Shown here: positions 24,073 through 35,254 of the stretch, one piece after another
How the letters are laid out: each line of letters opens with the position of its first letter
How positions within the stretch are numbered: the stretch's first letter is position 1
Source: Cephalopachus bancanus
Lineage: Eukaryota > Chordata > Mammalia > Primates > Tarsiidae
NCBI GenBank assembly: GCA_027257055.1
Contig: JAPVLO010000056.1
Coordinates: 5,580,001-5,644,000, forward strand
Direction: 5' to 3'
Length of the DNA: 64,000 nucleotides
The notes under the pieces: generated by a model
Seen by the model: the letters and a program-made list of their open reading frames with translations, nothing else
What the model was told of the DNA's origin: nothing
Database searches by the model: none
Program-made: the position numbers and the translations under genes

Positions 24073-24358
24073 TTTTTTTTTTTTTGAGTTGGAGTCTCAC
24101 TCTGTCGCCCAGACTGGAGTGCAGTGGCCGCTCCCGGCCACCGCAGCCTCGACCTGCTGGGCTCTGGCAATCCTTCCGCCTCAGCCTTCCAAGTAGCCGG
24201 AATTACAGGCATGTGCTACCACGCCTGGCTGATTTTTTGATTTATTGTAGAGATGAGGTCTTGCTGCCCAGGCAGGTCTCGAACCCGCGGGCTCAGGCAA
24301 TCCACTCACCTCAGCCTCCCAAAGGAGTGGGATTACAGGCTGAGCCACCAAGCCCGGC
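24073..24358 (-). mobile_element. Alu inside L1 ORF2
   Basis: Reverse dimeric Alu whose tail is part of a T19 run. The 18-bp sequence TGCTTTTCCAGCTTTTTT is duplicated exactly at 24,055-24,072 and 24,359-24,376. It interrupts ORF2 between the endonuclease and reverse-transcriptase segments. Open frames in this area are mostly Alu sequence. Confidence 0.96.
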
Positions 24359-24971
24359 TGCTTTTCCAGCTTTTTTAGGTGCCTTCTTAGGCTGTTAATT
24401 TGTGATCCTTCCATTTTCTTCATGTGTGTTTGTAGGGATATAAATTCCCCTCTTACTACAGCTTTCATGGCGTCCCAGAGATTTTGGTAAGATGTTTCTT
24501 CATTTTCATTTATTTCCAGGTATCTTTTAATCTCTATTTTGATTTCATCATTGACCCAGGAGTTGTTTAGCATCATGCTGTTTAGTGTCCATGTCTTTGT
24601 GGGTTTTGGGGGGGGCCTTGTTGGTGTTAATGATTATTTTTATTCCACTGTGGTCCAAGAAGGTGCATGGTAAAATTTCAGTCCTTTTAAATTTGCTTAT
24701 GCTTGATTTATGGCCAAGTATGTGGTCGATCTTAGAGTACGTTCCATGCGGTGATGAGTAGAATATGTATTCTGTGGTCTTTGGATGGAGGGTTCTGTAG
24801 GTTTCAATTAAGTCCATTTGATCAAGAGTCACATTGAGGTTTCGGATCTCATTGCTGATTTTTTGTCCTGATGATCTGTCTAGGGTTGTGAGTGGGGTAT
24901 TAAAGTCCCCAGCTATGATGGTATTGGAGTCGATACCTTTTTTTAGTTTACCTAGGAGCTGCTTTATGAAA

Positions 24972-24977
24972 GTTGGT
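24972..24977. repeat. left 6-bp target duplication of the solo LTR (GTTGGT)
   Basis: GTTGGT occurs at 24,972-24,977 and 25,972-25,977, immediately outside the TG..CA ends of the LTR. Six base pairs is the size made by betaretrovirus-like integrases. Confidence 0.9.
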
Positions 24978-25374
24978 TGTCGGGAGCCGCAATCACTAGT
25001 AAAAGTAAGGTAAAAGGGACCTGAAAACAGGAAAAATGCCAGCTGGGAGCAAGGCCCCAGTAAAATGCGGCCATGACGGAGGCAAAGCCCCATGGATCCT
25101 GTTGACGGACCTTCCCTAACTTTGAAGGATTGCATGCATAGGCTTGAGAATGTTCCCTCTTTAATTGAGATAATAGATGCACAAATGAATGATGGCATTT
25201 GACAGCAAAAATTATATATAGGCATAATGGAGGTGAGATTGCAGCAAAAAGGGTGCCCCTTAGGGTGTGAAAGGATGTTTTTCAGTAACCGCAGGAGGCC
25301 CAGAAGAATGAGTCGGCCACTTCCTCATAAACAACAGACCCCAACTGAGAGCTGGTGGAAAACAACTGTTTGAG

Positions 25375-25670
25375 ATAAAAAATAGGTTAAGATATTTTAG
25401 GATTAAATAAGTAGCTTAATGAAGATAGAATTTAGAATATTAATAATAAGATAGTAAGATAAGATAAACTAGTAAGATAAGAGATATATAATAGTATAAG
25501 TGATAGTTAAGAAAATATAGAGACATAAGGATAGAAATAAGATTAATAGAAATAAATATATAGTAGTAAGTAAGTTAAATAAGACTTAGGGTTAAGGTTT
25601 AGCTTTATAGGGTAAGGATATTATAGGCCTATAATAGTAAATAGTTATGAGAAAGTTAGGAAAAAAACCC
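25375..25670 (+). promoter_or_regulatory. C-depleted, GATA-motif-rich part of LTR U3
   Basis: Nearly 300 bp composed almost entirely of A, T and G on the plus strand. It has repeated AGATAA or GATAAG motifs around 25,448-25,490 and TTAAG/TTAG units throughout. The WGATAR consensus is the known target of GATA factors. Whether these sites work is inference. Confidence 0.5.
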
Positions 25671-25821
25671 AGGACATTCATAAATGTTTGACTTCAGAAA
25701 AACATCATCTGTGGTTAAAATTGTTAATGGTCAACCTTATTGTGAGTGCAAAAAGGACGTATGTGGGCATTTGGTTAGCAACATAAGATACATTTGTGGG
25801 TGCAGGGCTGAGTGGAAAACT

Positions 25822-25828
25822 TATATAA
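25822..25828 (+). promoter_or_regulatory. LTR TATA box
   Basis: TATATAA lies about 145 bp upstream of the LTR 3' end, where the core promoter of an LTR is expected. A second TATATAAAA follows at 25,841. Confidence 0.6.
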
Positions 25829-26415
25829 GCTTGTGAAAAATATATAAAAATTGACAGAGTCTGGAACTCTTCCCAGGAAGAAGATTCCTGGCATTTTCGT
25901 CTTTTCTTTTTCGCCGCTTCCCGATACTCCTGTCTCAAGCCCTGACTCTCTCCTGGAGCTGGACTCCAGCAGTTGGTGTTCCTATGTTTGGTGCATATAT
26001 GTTTAGGATGGATATTTCTTGTTGATGGATTGAACCTTTTATCATTATGTAGTGGCCTTCTGTATCTTTTTTAATTTTTGATAACTTAAAGGGTTTTTTT
26101 TTTGAGATTAAGATCATGACTCCTCCTTTCTTTTGTGTTCCATTCGCCTGAAATTTCTTTCCCATTCTCTTACTTTGAGTCTGTGAGTGTCCCTTCTAGT
26201 GAGGTGAGTCTCTTGAAGGCAATAGATTGTTGCCTGGTGATATTTTATCCACTTTGCCATTCTATGTCTTTTCAGTGGTGCATTTAGTCCATTCACATTC
26301 AAACTAATTATTGAAATGTGAGAGTTGATCCTGTCATAATGTTCTTACAGTATTGTTGTTCTTCCTGTTTGTGTGTTGTCTTTCTTTTGGTTTTAGAGTT
26401 GGATCATGTGTGTTT

Positions 26416-27417
26416 TTAATCTTTTGCCTGTACTCTTGTGAAGGATGTTGTTCTTTTTTCCTTTTCTTCTGTGTTCAATACTTTCTTAAGTGTTTCTTGT
26501 AGAGGTGGTCTGGTGGCAGCGTAGGTTCTTAGGGATTGGATATCTGGGAAAGATTTCAATTTTCCCTCACTGATGAAGCTTAGCTTGGCTGGATAGGTTA
26601 TTCTCGGTTGAAATTGTGTATCTTTTAGAACTTTGAAGATAGGGTTCCAAGCTCTCCTAGCCTGGAGGGTTTCTGTAGATAAATCTGCTGCTATTCTAGT
26701 TGGTCTTCCCTGGTATGTAGTCTGACCTTTTTTTCTTGTAGCCTTTAGGATTTTTTCTTTTATACCTACTTTGTTTAGGCAACTTACTATGTCTGGGAGT
26801 TGGTCTTCTCATTTGTTGTCTTGCAGGGGTTCTCTGAATCTCTTGTGTTTGAATTTTTTCATCCTTGATGAGATGAGAGAAGTTTTCTTGAATGATTTCA
26901 TGAAATGTTTGTTCCAGTGTGGCCTCTGTTTCTCTCTCTGCCTCAGGAAGGCCAATTACTCTTAGGTTCGGTCTCTTGAAGTGATTATTTATCTCTTGAA
27001 GGTTTTGTTCTGTCTTTTTGAGCTTCTTTTCTATGTTTTTGACAGTTTGGGTTAGTTCTGTGTTTTGGTCTTCGAGATTCTTTCTTCTGCTTGGCTAATT
27101 CTGCTTTCCATGCTTATTAGTTGGTTATTTATTTCCATCACAGTATTCTTTACTGCTGTTATTTCTGACATCAGCTCCTTCCTATTTTCCTCTCGTCTCT
27201 CCTCAATTTTTAAAATTCTCTCAATTAATGTCTTGATGTCTGGGTTTGTTGCATGTGACCAGTCATTCTGGGGGCTCTTCATTGTTTGTGTTCCGGAATC
27301 TGTTTTCTCAGTGTCTGATCTCCCAGGGGTCTATGAGACCTATATTCTTCTTTTGGTTTTTCTTCATTTGTGCGGTTTTCCCCCCCTTCCTTTCTTTTCC
27401 TTCCCTCCACGTCACCA
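26416..27417 (-). pseudogene. L1 ORF1 (RNA-binding protein), broken
   Basis: The minus strand ATG at 27,415-27,417 opens a lysine-rich N-terminus. It is followed by a coiled-coil stretch (27,052-27,282; I-E-E-R-R-E-E-N-R-K-E-L then M-E-S-R-I-S-Q-A-E-E-R-I). The RRM-like part is near 26,780-26,990 (R-V-I-G-L-P-E), and the C-terminal domain ends V-Q-A-K-D with a TAA at 26,416-26,418. About 330 codons would be the normal size. An internal stop shortly after the start and frameshifts break it. The protein normally trimerises and coats L1 RNA. Confidence 0.88.
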
Positions 27418-28707
27418 TCTTCTTTAATTCTGTTATTCAGGGGTAGAGGGATTGCTTTTACTTCTGTTTGTTCAATCTCTTATTCTTCTTTATTTATGCC
27501 CTCTAACTTTGTTCAATTCTGGAGTTGCACTGTAGGTTGGGGGTGGTCCTTTTTGCAGTTTTGAGATTTACTTAAGGGGAAGCTGTGATTCAAAATCTAT
27601 CTGCAGGTCCTGGTATTCACTGACAGGTGTATGGATAATCTGAAACCCACTTCCCACTGCCTTGGAATCTGTCCATGCAGTGGGGCTGTAGGTTTATTCC
27701 CTGAAATAAAATGTGGTTAGCAGAGGGAAGAGAATGGAGCAGACAGTGGGGGGAAGAGGGGGATGGAGAGAGAGAGAGAGGCATAAGGGGGAAACAGACG
27801 AGTGTACCAACAAATGGAGAGAGAGACCTAAACATAATCAGATAAAAACAAGAGACCACGGCTACAGATTAACCAACTCCCATACAAAAAAAATAAAACA
27901 TACAATGATGCTAACATACAAGCTAACCTACCACCTTATTGGTGTGCTGTTCCCCTATACAAAGATATGGTTTACAGAGAGGAGAAAAGAGAAGAAAAGG
28001 AAGAGGAAAAGAAAAAAAAACCAAAACAGTAGGAATAGAATTAAGTCATTAAACTAACCAATCGAGCACACTCTGAGACTTTTCGTTTAAGTCCAATGTC
28101 CTTTCAGCTCTGATTTCTAGCTGTCTTTTCAAGCTGGTAAATTAGTTCACAGTTAGGGTCAGTTGCCCCTGGCCTACTCTGAAGGACAGTTCAGATCACC
28201 CTCCATTCATCACTCAAATCTGACCCGTCTGTTTTTCAAGCTTGTTTCTCCCGTTTTGGTGTTGTTACCTTGAATTGCCAGCAGGTGGTGCTATCTCAGC
28301 TGCTCACCCCAGAGGGGGTGGAGCTGTACAGAGGCCAGAGATGGGAGCCTGCCTCAGGGCACACAGGAGGAGATCCACGGCCCACAGGATGTCACAGCAG
28401 CACAGGTGGCAGCGATCCCAGCAGATCTTGCCTGCAGGGGCTTCAAGGACTGAAGTTGTGGATTGCCTCAGGCATGGGTGGCGCGATGAGCTATGGCCAC
28501 CATGGAGGCCACGGTGGTGCCGACGGCTGCTGTGTCTGCAGCTGCAGTGGTTGTCCAGACCGCTGCGATACCCCAGCAGTGGCGATGGCTGAGCTCCGTG
28601 TGAAGAGCTGGCTGCCGACTTTGGGGTCCGCAGCCCCCGGAGAGAGAGCCAGAGACCCTCTGCATTCTCCTTTGCAGAGGGTTTCATAGACCAGGTTGCC
28701 CCAGCAC
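27418..28707 (-). promoter_or_regulatory. L1 5' UTR / internal promoter region
   Basis: About 1.29 kb upstream of ORF1. The part at 28,260-28,690 is GC- and CpG-richer than its surroundings, as expected for the internal RNA polymerase II promoter of an L1. Overlapping open frames on both strands here (for example 28,242-28,592 and 28,304-28,687) come from base composition, not coding. The 5' end is set by the target duplication that begins at 28,708. Confidence 0.8.
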
Positions 28708-28720
28708 CTATCTTGTGGTC
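28708..28720. repeat. right target-site duplication of the full-length L1
   Basis: CTATCTTGTGGTC differs by one base from the left copy at 20,403-20,415. Confidence 0.85.
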
Positions 28721-29556
28721 TAAGCTGGCTCTAACTAGTCTACATTTCTTCTAGTCCCTCCTGTTGGCAGGGCTCTGATCTACCATAGGAGCTTTGTGTA
28801 TATTGAAACACTTTCCCCTCATCTGATGTAAAGTGAAATGCCAGGATTCCCCTTGATCCTTTAGGAGACTTTTCCATCAGTTCTCTGCACCTTCTCCTTG
28901 TGTGGGCTTTTCCTTCACTTAGTGCCTTCAGTTCCTTTGTGGAGGCCTGTTCTTTGGTCTCTGCAGCTACTTTGCTGGAAGGAGATATCTAAAAGTTTAA
29001 GCACCACCCCCCTTCCACGGGGGCCTTTAACCAATGACTCTATGAGGAAAAGTTTGAAAGACATGCAACCTTGCCACAGATCAGAACCACCCTGAGGCAA
29101 AGCATACAATCCAGAGTTTCCCTGAAGGATCTGGCTGAAACTAGTCTCCATATCACTTTGCCTGAGATCATACGATTGCTTGGCTGTCTCCCTTTCTCTG
29201 TTTCCCTCCTCCAGCCTTCACCCATCTCTCCATCATCAATCACTAGTGCAGGAATTCATGTTTTAGGGTCTGCCTTTAGGGAACCTTGCCTTAGATACCT
29301 ACATAACTACTCATTGTTTAGCTCTCAGGTCAAATGCCACTCCTTAGAAATTCCTGAGTACTTAAAGTTCTTTTTCACCCCAAATGATGATTCTCTCCTT
29401 CATAGTGTGTTCCAAAACAAATTGTATATGTGTTGGTGAGAATCTTTGACCAAGCCACATAAGGCAAGGGCCATGTGTGTTTGACTTATCGTTGTGTCCC
29501 TAGTGTTGGGCATAGTAGCACAAGAATCATCAATAATATTTGTTAAGTTAATAAAT
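28721..29556 (+). repeat. L2 LINE, right part of the split copy
   Basis: TTAGCTCTCAGGTCAAATGC with CACTCCTTAGAAATTCCTGA (29,318-29,357), and CCTAGTGTTGGGCATAGTAG near 29,500, are forward L2 3' landmarks. They continue the L2 that starts before 20,402. The part 28,721-29,270 is more diverged and is assigned by position. Confidence 0.55.
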
Positions 29557-29565
29557 AAAAGTTGA

Positions 29566-29872
29566 CAAATATATGGACTTTGCAGCAACTTGAAGGGATT
29601 TGGAGTCTATCAGACTCAGTGATTTATCACAGAAACAAAGAAGAGAGTTCCATATGTTCTCACTCATAAACGGACCCTGAACAATTATAATGCTATAGGA
29701 AAGCAATTGGCAGTAGTGGGACACTGTCAGGGAAGGGGGACTAAGATTGGCAGTTGAGGGAAACTGCTAGGGGAGGGAGGGGCATACCTCATCAACAAGG
29801 ATACCTGCATGATCAGTTTTATATACCTAACCCTGAAATATACCCCACATATTTATAATAAAAATTAAAAAA
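29566..29872 (+). mobile_element. 5'-truncated L1, plus strand
   Basis: The end of ORF2 (CACAGAAACAAAGAAGAGAG, then TATGTTCTCACTCATAA) is followed by the G-rich 3' UTR and an A tail. AAAAGTTGA at 29,557-29,565 and 29,873-29,881 is a likely 9-bp target duplication. Confidence 0.88.
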
Positions 29873-29927
29873 AAAAGTTGATAAACTTGAGTAAGAAATT
29901 AGGTGAAAAATTGCATTTTTCAAACTA

Positions 29928-32224
29928 ATTTTTTATTTTTATGTTTTTCTTTTTTATTATAAAGATGTGGGGTTCAATTCAGGGTTAGGCGTACAAAAGT
30001 TGATTATGCAGGTACCCTTGTTGATGAGGTATGCCCCTCCTTCCCCTAGCAGTTTCCCTCAACTGCCAATCCCATCCCCCCTCTCCTGACAGTTTCCCAC
30101 TATTGCCAGCCTTTCTTATAGTATTACAATTGTTCAAGGTCCGCTTATGAGTGAGAACATATGGTACTCTGTTCTTTGTTTCTGTGATAAATCACTGAGT
30201 ATGATAGACTCTAAATCCATCCAAGTTGTTGTGAAGTCCATATGTTTGTCCTTCTTTATGGCTGCATGATATTTCATTGTCTATGTATAAACTACATTTT
30301 TTTATCCAGTCCTGCTTTGATGGACGACATGGTTGCTTCCATGATTTTGCTATTGTGAATAGAGCTGCAACAAACATGACATGTGCAAGTATCTTTTTTG
30401 TAGAATGATTTGAGTTCCTCTGGGTATATTCCCAATAGGAGAATTGCTGGGTCATATGGAAAGTCAATCTCTACTTCTTTCAGAAATCACCACACTGTCT
30501 TCCAAAGACATTGCACAAGTTTGCACTCCCACCAGCAGTGTAGAAGCATTCCTTTTTCTCCACATCATCATCATCATCATCTGTTGTTGTTTGTTTTATT
30601 AATGATGGCCATTCCTACTGGGGTTAGGTAGTATCTTGGTGTGGTTTTTATTTGCATTTCTCTGATGATGAGTGAGGCTGAGCACTTTTCCATGTGTCTG
30701 TTGGCTGCCTGTAGCTCTTCTTTTGAGATGTGTCTATTCATGTCTTTTGCTCACTTTTTAATGTGGCTGTTTGCTTTTTTCCTTTTGGTGTGTTTGAGTT
30801 CCTTGTAGATCCTAGATGTTAGGCCTTTGTCAGATATACAGTTGGCAAATATTTTTTCCCATTTTGAGGTCTGTCCCCCTGCTCTCTTGATGGTTTATTT
30901 TGCTTTGCAGAAGCTCACTAGTTTGATGAATTCCTACTTGTCTATCTTATTTCTTAGGGTATGGGCATTTAGGGTTCTGAATAGCAATTGGCTACCAGTT
31001 CCAATTTCCATAAGGGTGTCTCCTGCGTTTTCTAAGATTCCTATAGTTTGAGGTTTTACATTTAGGTCTTTGATCCATTTAGAGTTAATTTGTGTGTATG
31101 GTGATAGGTAGGAGTCCTGTTTCAATCTTCTGCATGTGGTCAGCCAGTTTTTCCAGCACCATTTACTGAATAGGTTCTCCTCTCCCCAGTCATTGTTGTT
31201 GGAGACTTTGTCAAAGATGAGTTGGTTGAGAAATTGAGACTTTGCTTCCGGAATCTCTATCCTGTTCCTTTGGTCTATATGCCTGTTCTTGTACCAATAC
31301 CAGGCTGTTTTGATTACTGTAACCTTATAGTAAAGTCTGAAGTCTGCTTTGTTTCTTTTGCTAAGGATTGTTTTAACTATTCGTGGTCATTTATGTTTCC
31401 ATATGAATTTCTGTATTGTCATTTTTGTGGTCTGAGAATGATGTTGGTAACTTAATGGGTATTGCATTGAATCTGTAGATTGCCTTTGGTAAGATGAACA
31501 TTTTAACAATGTTGATTCTTCCTACATGGAATATTTTTCCATTTGTTTGTGTCTTCTTGGATTTCTTTGAGCAGTGTTTTGTAGTTCTCATTGAAAAAGT
31601 CTTTCACTTCTCTAGGAAGATGCCGAGGCATTTCATTTTTTGTGTGACTATTGTAAATGGAATTGTGCTTTTAATTTGGGTCTCTGCCTGCTTGTTGTTA
31701 GTGTATAAGAATGCAACTGTCTTTTGCACATTTATTTTGTACTCTGAGACTTTGCCAAAGTCCTTTATTAGTGCAAGCAGGTTTTTGACAAATTTTCTTG
31801 GATTTTCAAGTAATCGGATTATATCGTCAGCAAAGAGGGATAACCTGACCTCCTCTTCCTATTTGGATAACCTGATTTCTTTCTCTTGTCTAATTGCCCT
31901 AGCTAAGACTTCCAACACAATGTTGAATGAGAGGAGTGAGAGTGGGAAGCCTTGTCTTATTCCAGTTTTCAGGGGAAATGTTTCCAATTTCCATCCATTT
32001 AGCAATATGTTCTCTGTAGGTTTATTGTAAATAGTACTTACTATTTTGAGGTATGTTCCTTCTATACCTAGGTGTTTGAGGGTTTTTATCAAGACGGGAT
32101 GATGGATTTTATCAAAAGCTTTTTCTGCGTCTAATGATATAATCATGTGGTTCTTGTTTTTTACATCTGTTGATGTATTTAATTACACTTATGGTCTTGC
32201 GAATGTTGAACCAGCCCTGCATCC
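29928..32224 (-). mobile_element. 5'-truncated L1, about 2.3 kb
   Basis: A minus-strand L1 3' part covering the 3' UTR and ORF2 back to the reverse-transcriptase domain. TTCAAACTA at 29,919-29,927 and 32,225-32,233 is the likely target duplication. The frame is broken into pieces (31,859-32,146; 31,391-31,591; 30,934-31,125). The catalytic F-A-D-D codons are intact at 31,823-31,834, unlike the full-length L1 next to it. A CAT trinucleotide run has expanded at about 30,564-30,582. Confidence 0.92.
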
Positions 32225-32233
32225 TTCAAACTA

Positions 32234-33470
32234 TTTTTTTTAAAGGTCTGTTCTATAGCAGTCACTGAAGTAGTAAATGTAAGTCAGTTTTCATATTATC
32301 TTATCCATAGTAGGTACTCGATAAATGTATGTGATATAAATGAGTGAACACATGATGTATAAATCAGTTGTACTGTGGAAAATTATAATCTAGTTGGAGA
32401 AAATTGAAACACAGGCCTGGGGGAAAGAAATACCTCAAGATTTGTTGACACAACCCAGAGATTGTCTAGTTTGTCTCAAAGTTACCTTAACAAATAGAAG
32501 AGTTTATTGTTTCTGAATTTCAAACAGATGGGCTATTGCCAGTGTTGCTTGAATATATTTAGCTGAAACTGAGGTAGCTATAAGAAGCTAAGGCTCATTA
32601 TAGCCCAACTATTTTCTGTGCCTTCACCCTTACTTCTGAGATATTCCTTGGCACAGTTTCCTTTTATATCTGCTTAGAATTGTAAACAGTGGAAGTTTCA
32701 TAATTTTATAGCCAGTTTATTTTTAAAGACCATAGGGAGGTCTTCAGTTTGACAAACCTTAAGTTATGAAATCTCATACTTGTATTTTATGGTACTCTGA
32801 TTCCTGAAGGTTCATAAATTAAAATCATCATCGTAAGCTGGAAGATGAAGTTGTTTTCAAATAGAGCCTAATTTTGAATATCAAGGGTGTTACTCAAAAT
32901 TCTTCCCTCTCCTCCAAAGATACAAGAATGAGCTCTTGCCTCAGATCAGTAACAATGCTAAACAGTGAATTCCCCCTTTAAGTGGTACAATTCCAAGCAA
33001 AATTTGTTAGTTTTTACATGGAGGGATCAACACCTTTACTGTACTGAGATCAAACCAGAGTGAACGAAGGTGTTGAGGATAAATTTCAAGCCAACTCTTG
33101 TTGAAACTGTTATTCTAGGATATAGTATATCATGCTAAGAAAAGAGAACATTTGCCCAGCTGAATAATTACCAATTGCTTTGATTTATGCTTTATTCTGA
33201 ATTTCTTGGTATGACTTATGTTGATGTTGTGTACTTCAATCATAATATCAGCAAAAGTTATTGAGCATGTACCAAGTGTAGCACATCATTGTGTTAACAG
33301 AGACATAAAAACAGAAAAACTTCAAGCAATTTCATAAGCCACACACATGGATCAAGTACCTTAGGCTCTAGTTTTTTGCCACCTACTCACTAGCTCAGTT
33401 GACCCCAATCAAATGAAGCTTGGCAGGATTTGGTATTTCCTTTGAAATTGTGTACAGATATCTGTGAAGT
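32234..33470. other. unassigned non-coding interval
   Basis: AT-rich DNA with no gene. A small MIR/L2-like piece is at about 33,255-33,310. Confidence 0.4.
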
Positions 33471-33477
33471 ATTGTAA

Positions 33478-33715
33478 TATAATGGTTAAGAACATGGACT
33501 CTGGAGCCAGACTTCCTGAGTTCAAAACCCTTCTCCATTATTCATTCCGTAATTTCAGAGCAAACTACTTAACCTCCACTTATTCCTGTGTCCTTGGCAA
33601 AGTCACCTATCTTTTTCCTTTACTTGGAATCTAATGATAGTAATAACCACCTCAAAGCCTTTTTGTGTAAAGATTCAGTAAAGATAATGTATATAAAAGT
33701 ATCTTTAAGTTTAAA
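33478..33715 (+). repeat. MIR SINE
   Basis: Forward MIR with TAATGGTTAAGAACATGGAC, TCTGGAGCCAGACTTCCTGA, CAAACTACTTAACCTCCACT and AAAGATTCAGTAAAGATAAT. The 5' part is very well preserved. Confidence 0.88.
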
Positions 33716-33994
33716 GCTACCTTACTAGCTTACTTTTTCATTGACATTTGTGTGATCACAAAGAAATCTCTTAATGTCTTTGAATTCTACTACCATTATC
33801 TGTACAATGGGCCTAAGGCGAAGTCTCCTCCAGAGTTCTGTGAAGATTTAGTATGGTAACCTAGAAGAAAATTACCTTGCTAACCACAAGGCATGTGGTT
33901 TTGTACATATTAAATATTTACATGAAAAGATGAAAAACTGCATTATTCATATCATTAAAAAATATTTATTGTAGGAATAGTTAAAGGTGTGAGT

Positions 33995-34280
33995 GAGAAA
34001 ACAATTAATTTTTATTCCACAAAAGTTATTGAGTCTCTTAGAGGTGCCAGGTACTATATTAGATCCTAGGGCTTTCTGGGATGAGGAAAACTGTCTTTCA
34101 CAGAGATTTGCAACCTGATGTGAGAGATAAAATTAGTCAAATAAGTAAGCAATCCTTTAAAATCATGGCATGTGCTAAAAATTCTCCTTTGGAAGCAAGA
34201 AGTGTGATTACCAGATTCATTAGGTACATTTCTCTCATATACCAATAAAGAAAGAAAGGACCAGAGAGCTTGAACTGGGC
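33995..34280 (-). repeat. L2 LINE 3' fragment
   Basis: Reverse-complement L2 tail: TTATTGAGTCTCTTAGAGGT then GCCAGGTACTATATTAGATC and TCACAGAGATTTGCAACCTG. Confidence 0.6.
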
Positions 34281-34474
34281 CATGCACAGAGCATTAGTTT
34301 TTTTTTTTTACACTGACCTCCATGTTGGCTGAAATTGACTGATGGCACTTCATTGTACCTTACACAATAGAGTTAAATTCTATCTTCAGGTCAAAGAATG
34401 AGACTTAGTAACAAATAAAGGGTGAGAAATAAACAACTTTAAGTAAAAATAAATAATCATGGTTTCTAATTATT

Positions 34475-34650
34475 GATTACTTCCACATATTGAGCACTTC
34501 ATCTTCATGATTTTATTCAATCCTCACAAGAATCTATAAGTAAGTAATATTTTAAACTAAAGCATAAATTAACTTTGAGCAACTTGCTTCAAGATCACAT
34601 GGCCAGAAATTAAAATAAGTACTATCTGCCTGATAATAAAATTCATGCAT
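34475..34650 (-). repeat. MIR SINE fragment
   Basis: Reverse-complement MIR with TTTTATTCAATCCTCACAAG, a TAAACTAAAGCATAAATTAA segment, and CAACTTGCTTCAAGATCACA. Confidence 0.6.
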
Positions 34651-34654
34651 TTTT

Positions 34655-35250
34655 CCGACACTGCAAGCTAGCTATTTCTACTGAGGAACAATTTGGGTTT
34701 AAATCTTAGCATCAGAGTGTGCAATCTTCTAGATATTTAGGCTTCAAAATCAGTTTCTGAATTTCTGGTTGATGAAGTCTGTGTATACTTAAATATATAT
34801 TTTATTGCTTTCTTTCCTTGCATCTTTCTTACTTATGTTCTCCCATGTGAATACATGCTTGACATTTTGGGATAAAGGGAAAAAGAAAAAGAAAAAAAAA
34901 AGAGGAATAGGATACCAGAGTGCATTGTAGAGAAATTGAGAAGTAAATACAGGATCATTCTGGTGCTCTGAATTTTCATTTCCCCAGCTGGCTCCATTAG
35001 TAGATAATGGGAACTATATTTGAAGGAAATCCCCAACACAAACATTATTGACAATATACTTTTGGGGAAGCCATCCTTATCTAATTTTCAAAGTCCCTAT
35101 TTCTGAGGGATACGTAGTAATATGGGAGAATATGTATCAGAGGGAAAGTTGTGTTGGTCACTCACCTTCTTAAGTATCTGAAGAAGAGTGTAAGAGAATC
35201 TTTATTCTGAAGAGAACCAAAGTAAAAAAGGCAGAGAGAACGAGGATATG
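34655..35250. other. unassigned non-coding interval
   Basis: No gene. It contains a short A/G-rich run at 34,876-34,903. Confidence 0.4.
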
Positions 35251-35254
35251 CAGT

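Larger units (their letters stand above)
24978..25971 (+). mobile_element. solo LTR, class II (ERVK/betaretrovirus-like)
   Basis: A 994-bp element starting TGTCGGGAGCCGC and ending GGACTCCAGCA, with TG..CA ends and a 6-bp host duplication. TGTYGGGAGCCGC is a typical opening of IAP-like and other class II LTRs. There is no internal gag, pol or env sequence on either side, so this is the product of recombination between two LTRs. U3 includes a 280-bp stretch almost without cytosine (about 25,375-25,670). A TATATAA box at 25,822-25,828 is followed by a C/T-rich R-U5 segment. It splits the endonuclease domain of the host L1 and is thus younger than that L1. I could not identify the exact family. 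Confidence 0.9.
20977..26337 (-). pseudogene. L1 ORF2 (endonuclease and reverse transcriptase), broken
   Basis: The start ATG (26,335-26,337) is followed by M-T-G-S and then a frameshift. The N-terminal half of the APE-like endonuclease runs to 25,972, including Q-E-T-H-L-T and I-Y-A-P-N. The LTR then interrupts. The domain resumes at 24,971 with A-G-D-F-N-T-P, S-K-I-D-H and D-H-S. Reverse-transcriptase sequence lies at about 22,917-23,782. The catalytic F-A-D-D box reads F-A-D-G at 22,934-22,945, so the second aspartate is lost, and the frame is shifted just before it. The C-terminal cysteine-rich segment (C-x3-C-x7-H-x4-C) is at about 21,275-21,350. The stop is at 20,977-20,979. The protein would nick DNA and copy L1 RNA at the target, but this copy cannot. 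Confidence 0.92.
20704..28707 (-). mobile_element. full-length L1, disrupted by two Alus and a solo LTR
   Basis: From right to left on the minus strand: a GC-rich 5' UTR (27,418-28,707), ORF1 (26,416-27,417), ORF2 (20,977-26,337), a 3' UTR and an A tail seen as T12 at 20,704-20,715. After removing the Alus at 22,510-22,797 and 24,073-24,358 and the LTR at 24,978-25,971, with one copy of each duplication, about 6.4 kb remains. That is the size of a complete mammalian L1. A 13-bp duplication with one mismatch flanks the whole block. Frameshifts, a changed reverse-transcriptase aspartate and the insertions make it inactive. Confidence 0.95.

Noticed and set aside
23838..24576. Open frames of 124-144 codons
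   Set aside because: Mostly Alu sequence read through into L1 ORF2, on either strand.
28242..28689. Overlapping open frames on both strands in GC-rich DNA
   Set aside because: They lie in the 5' UTR of the full-length L1. Stop codons are rare there because of base composition.
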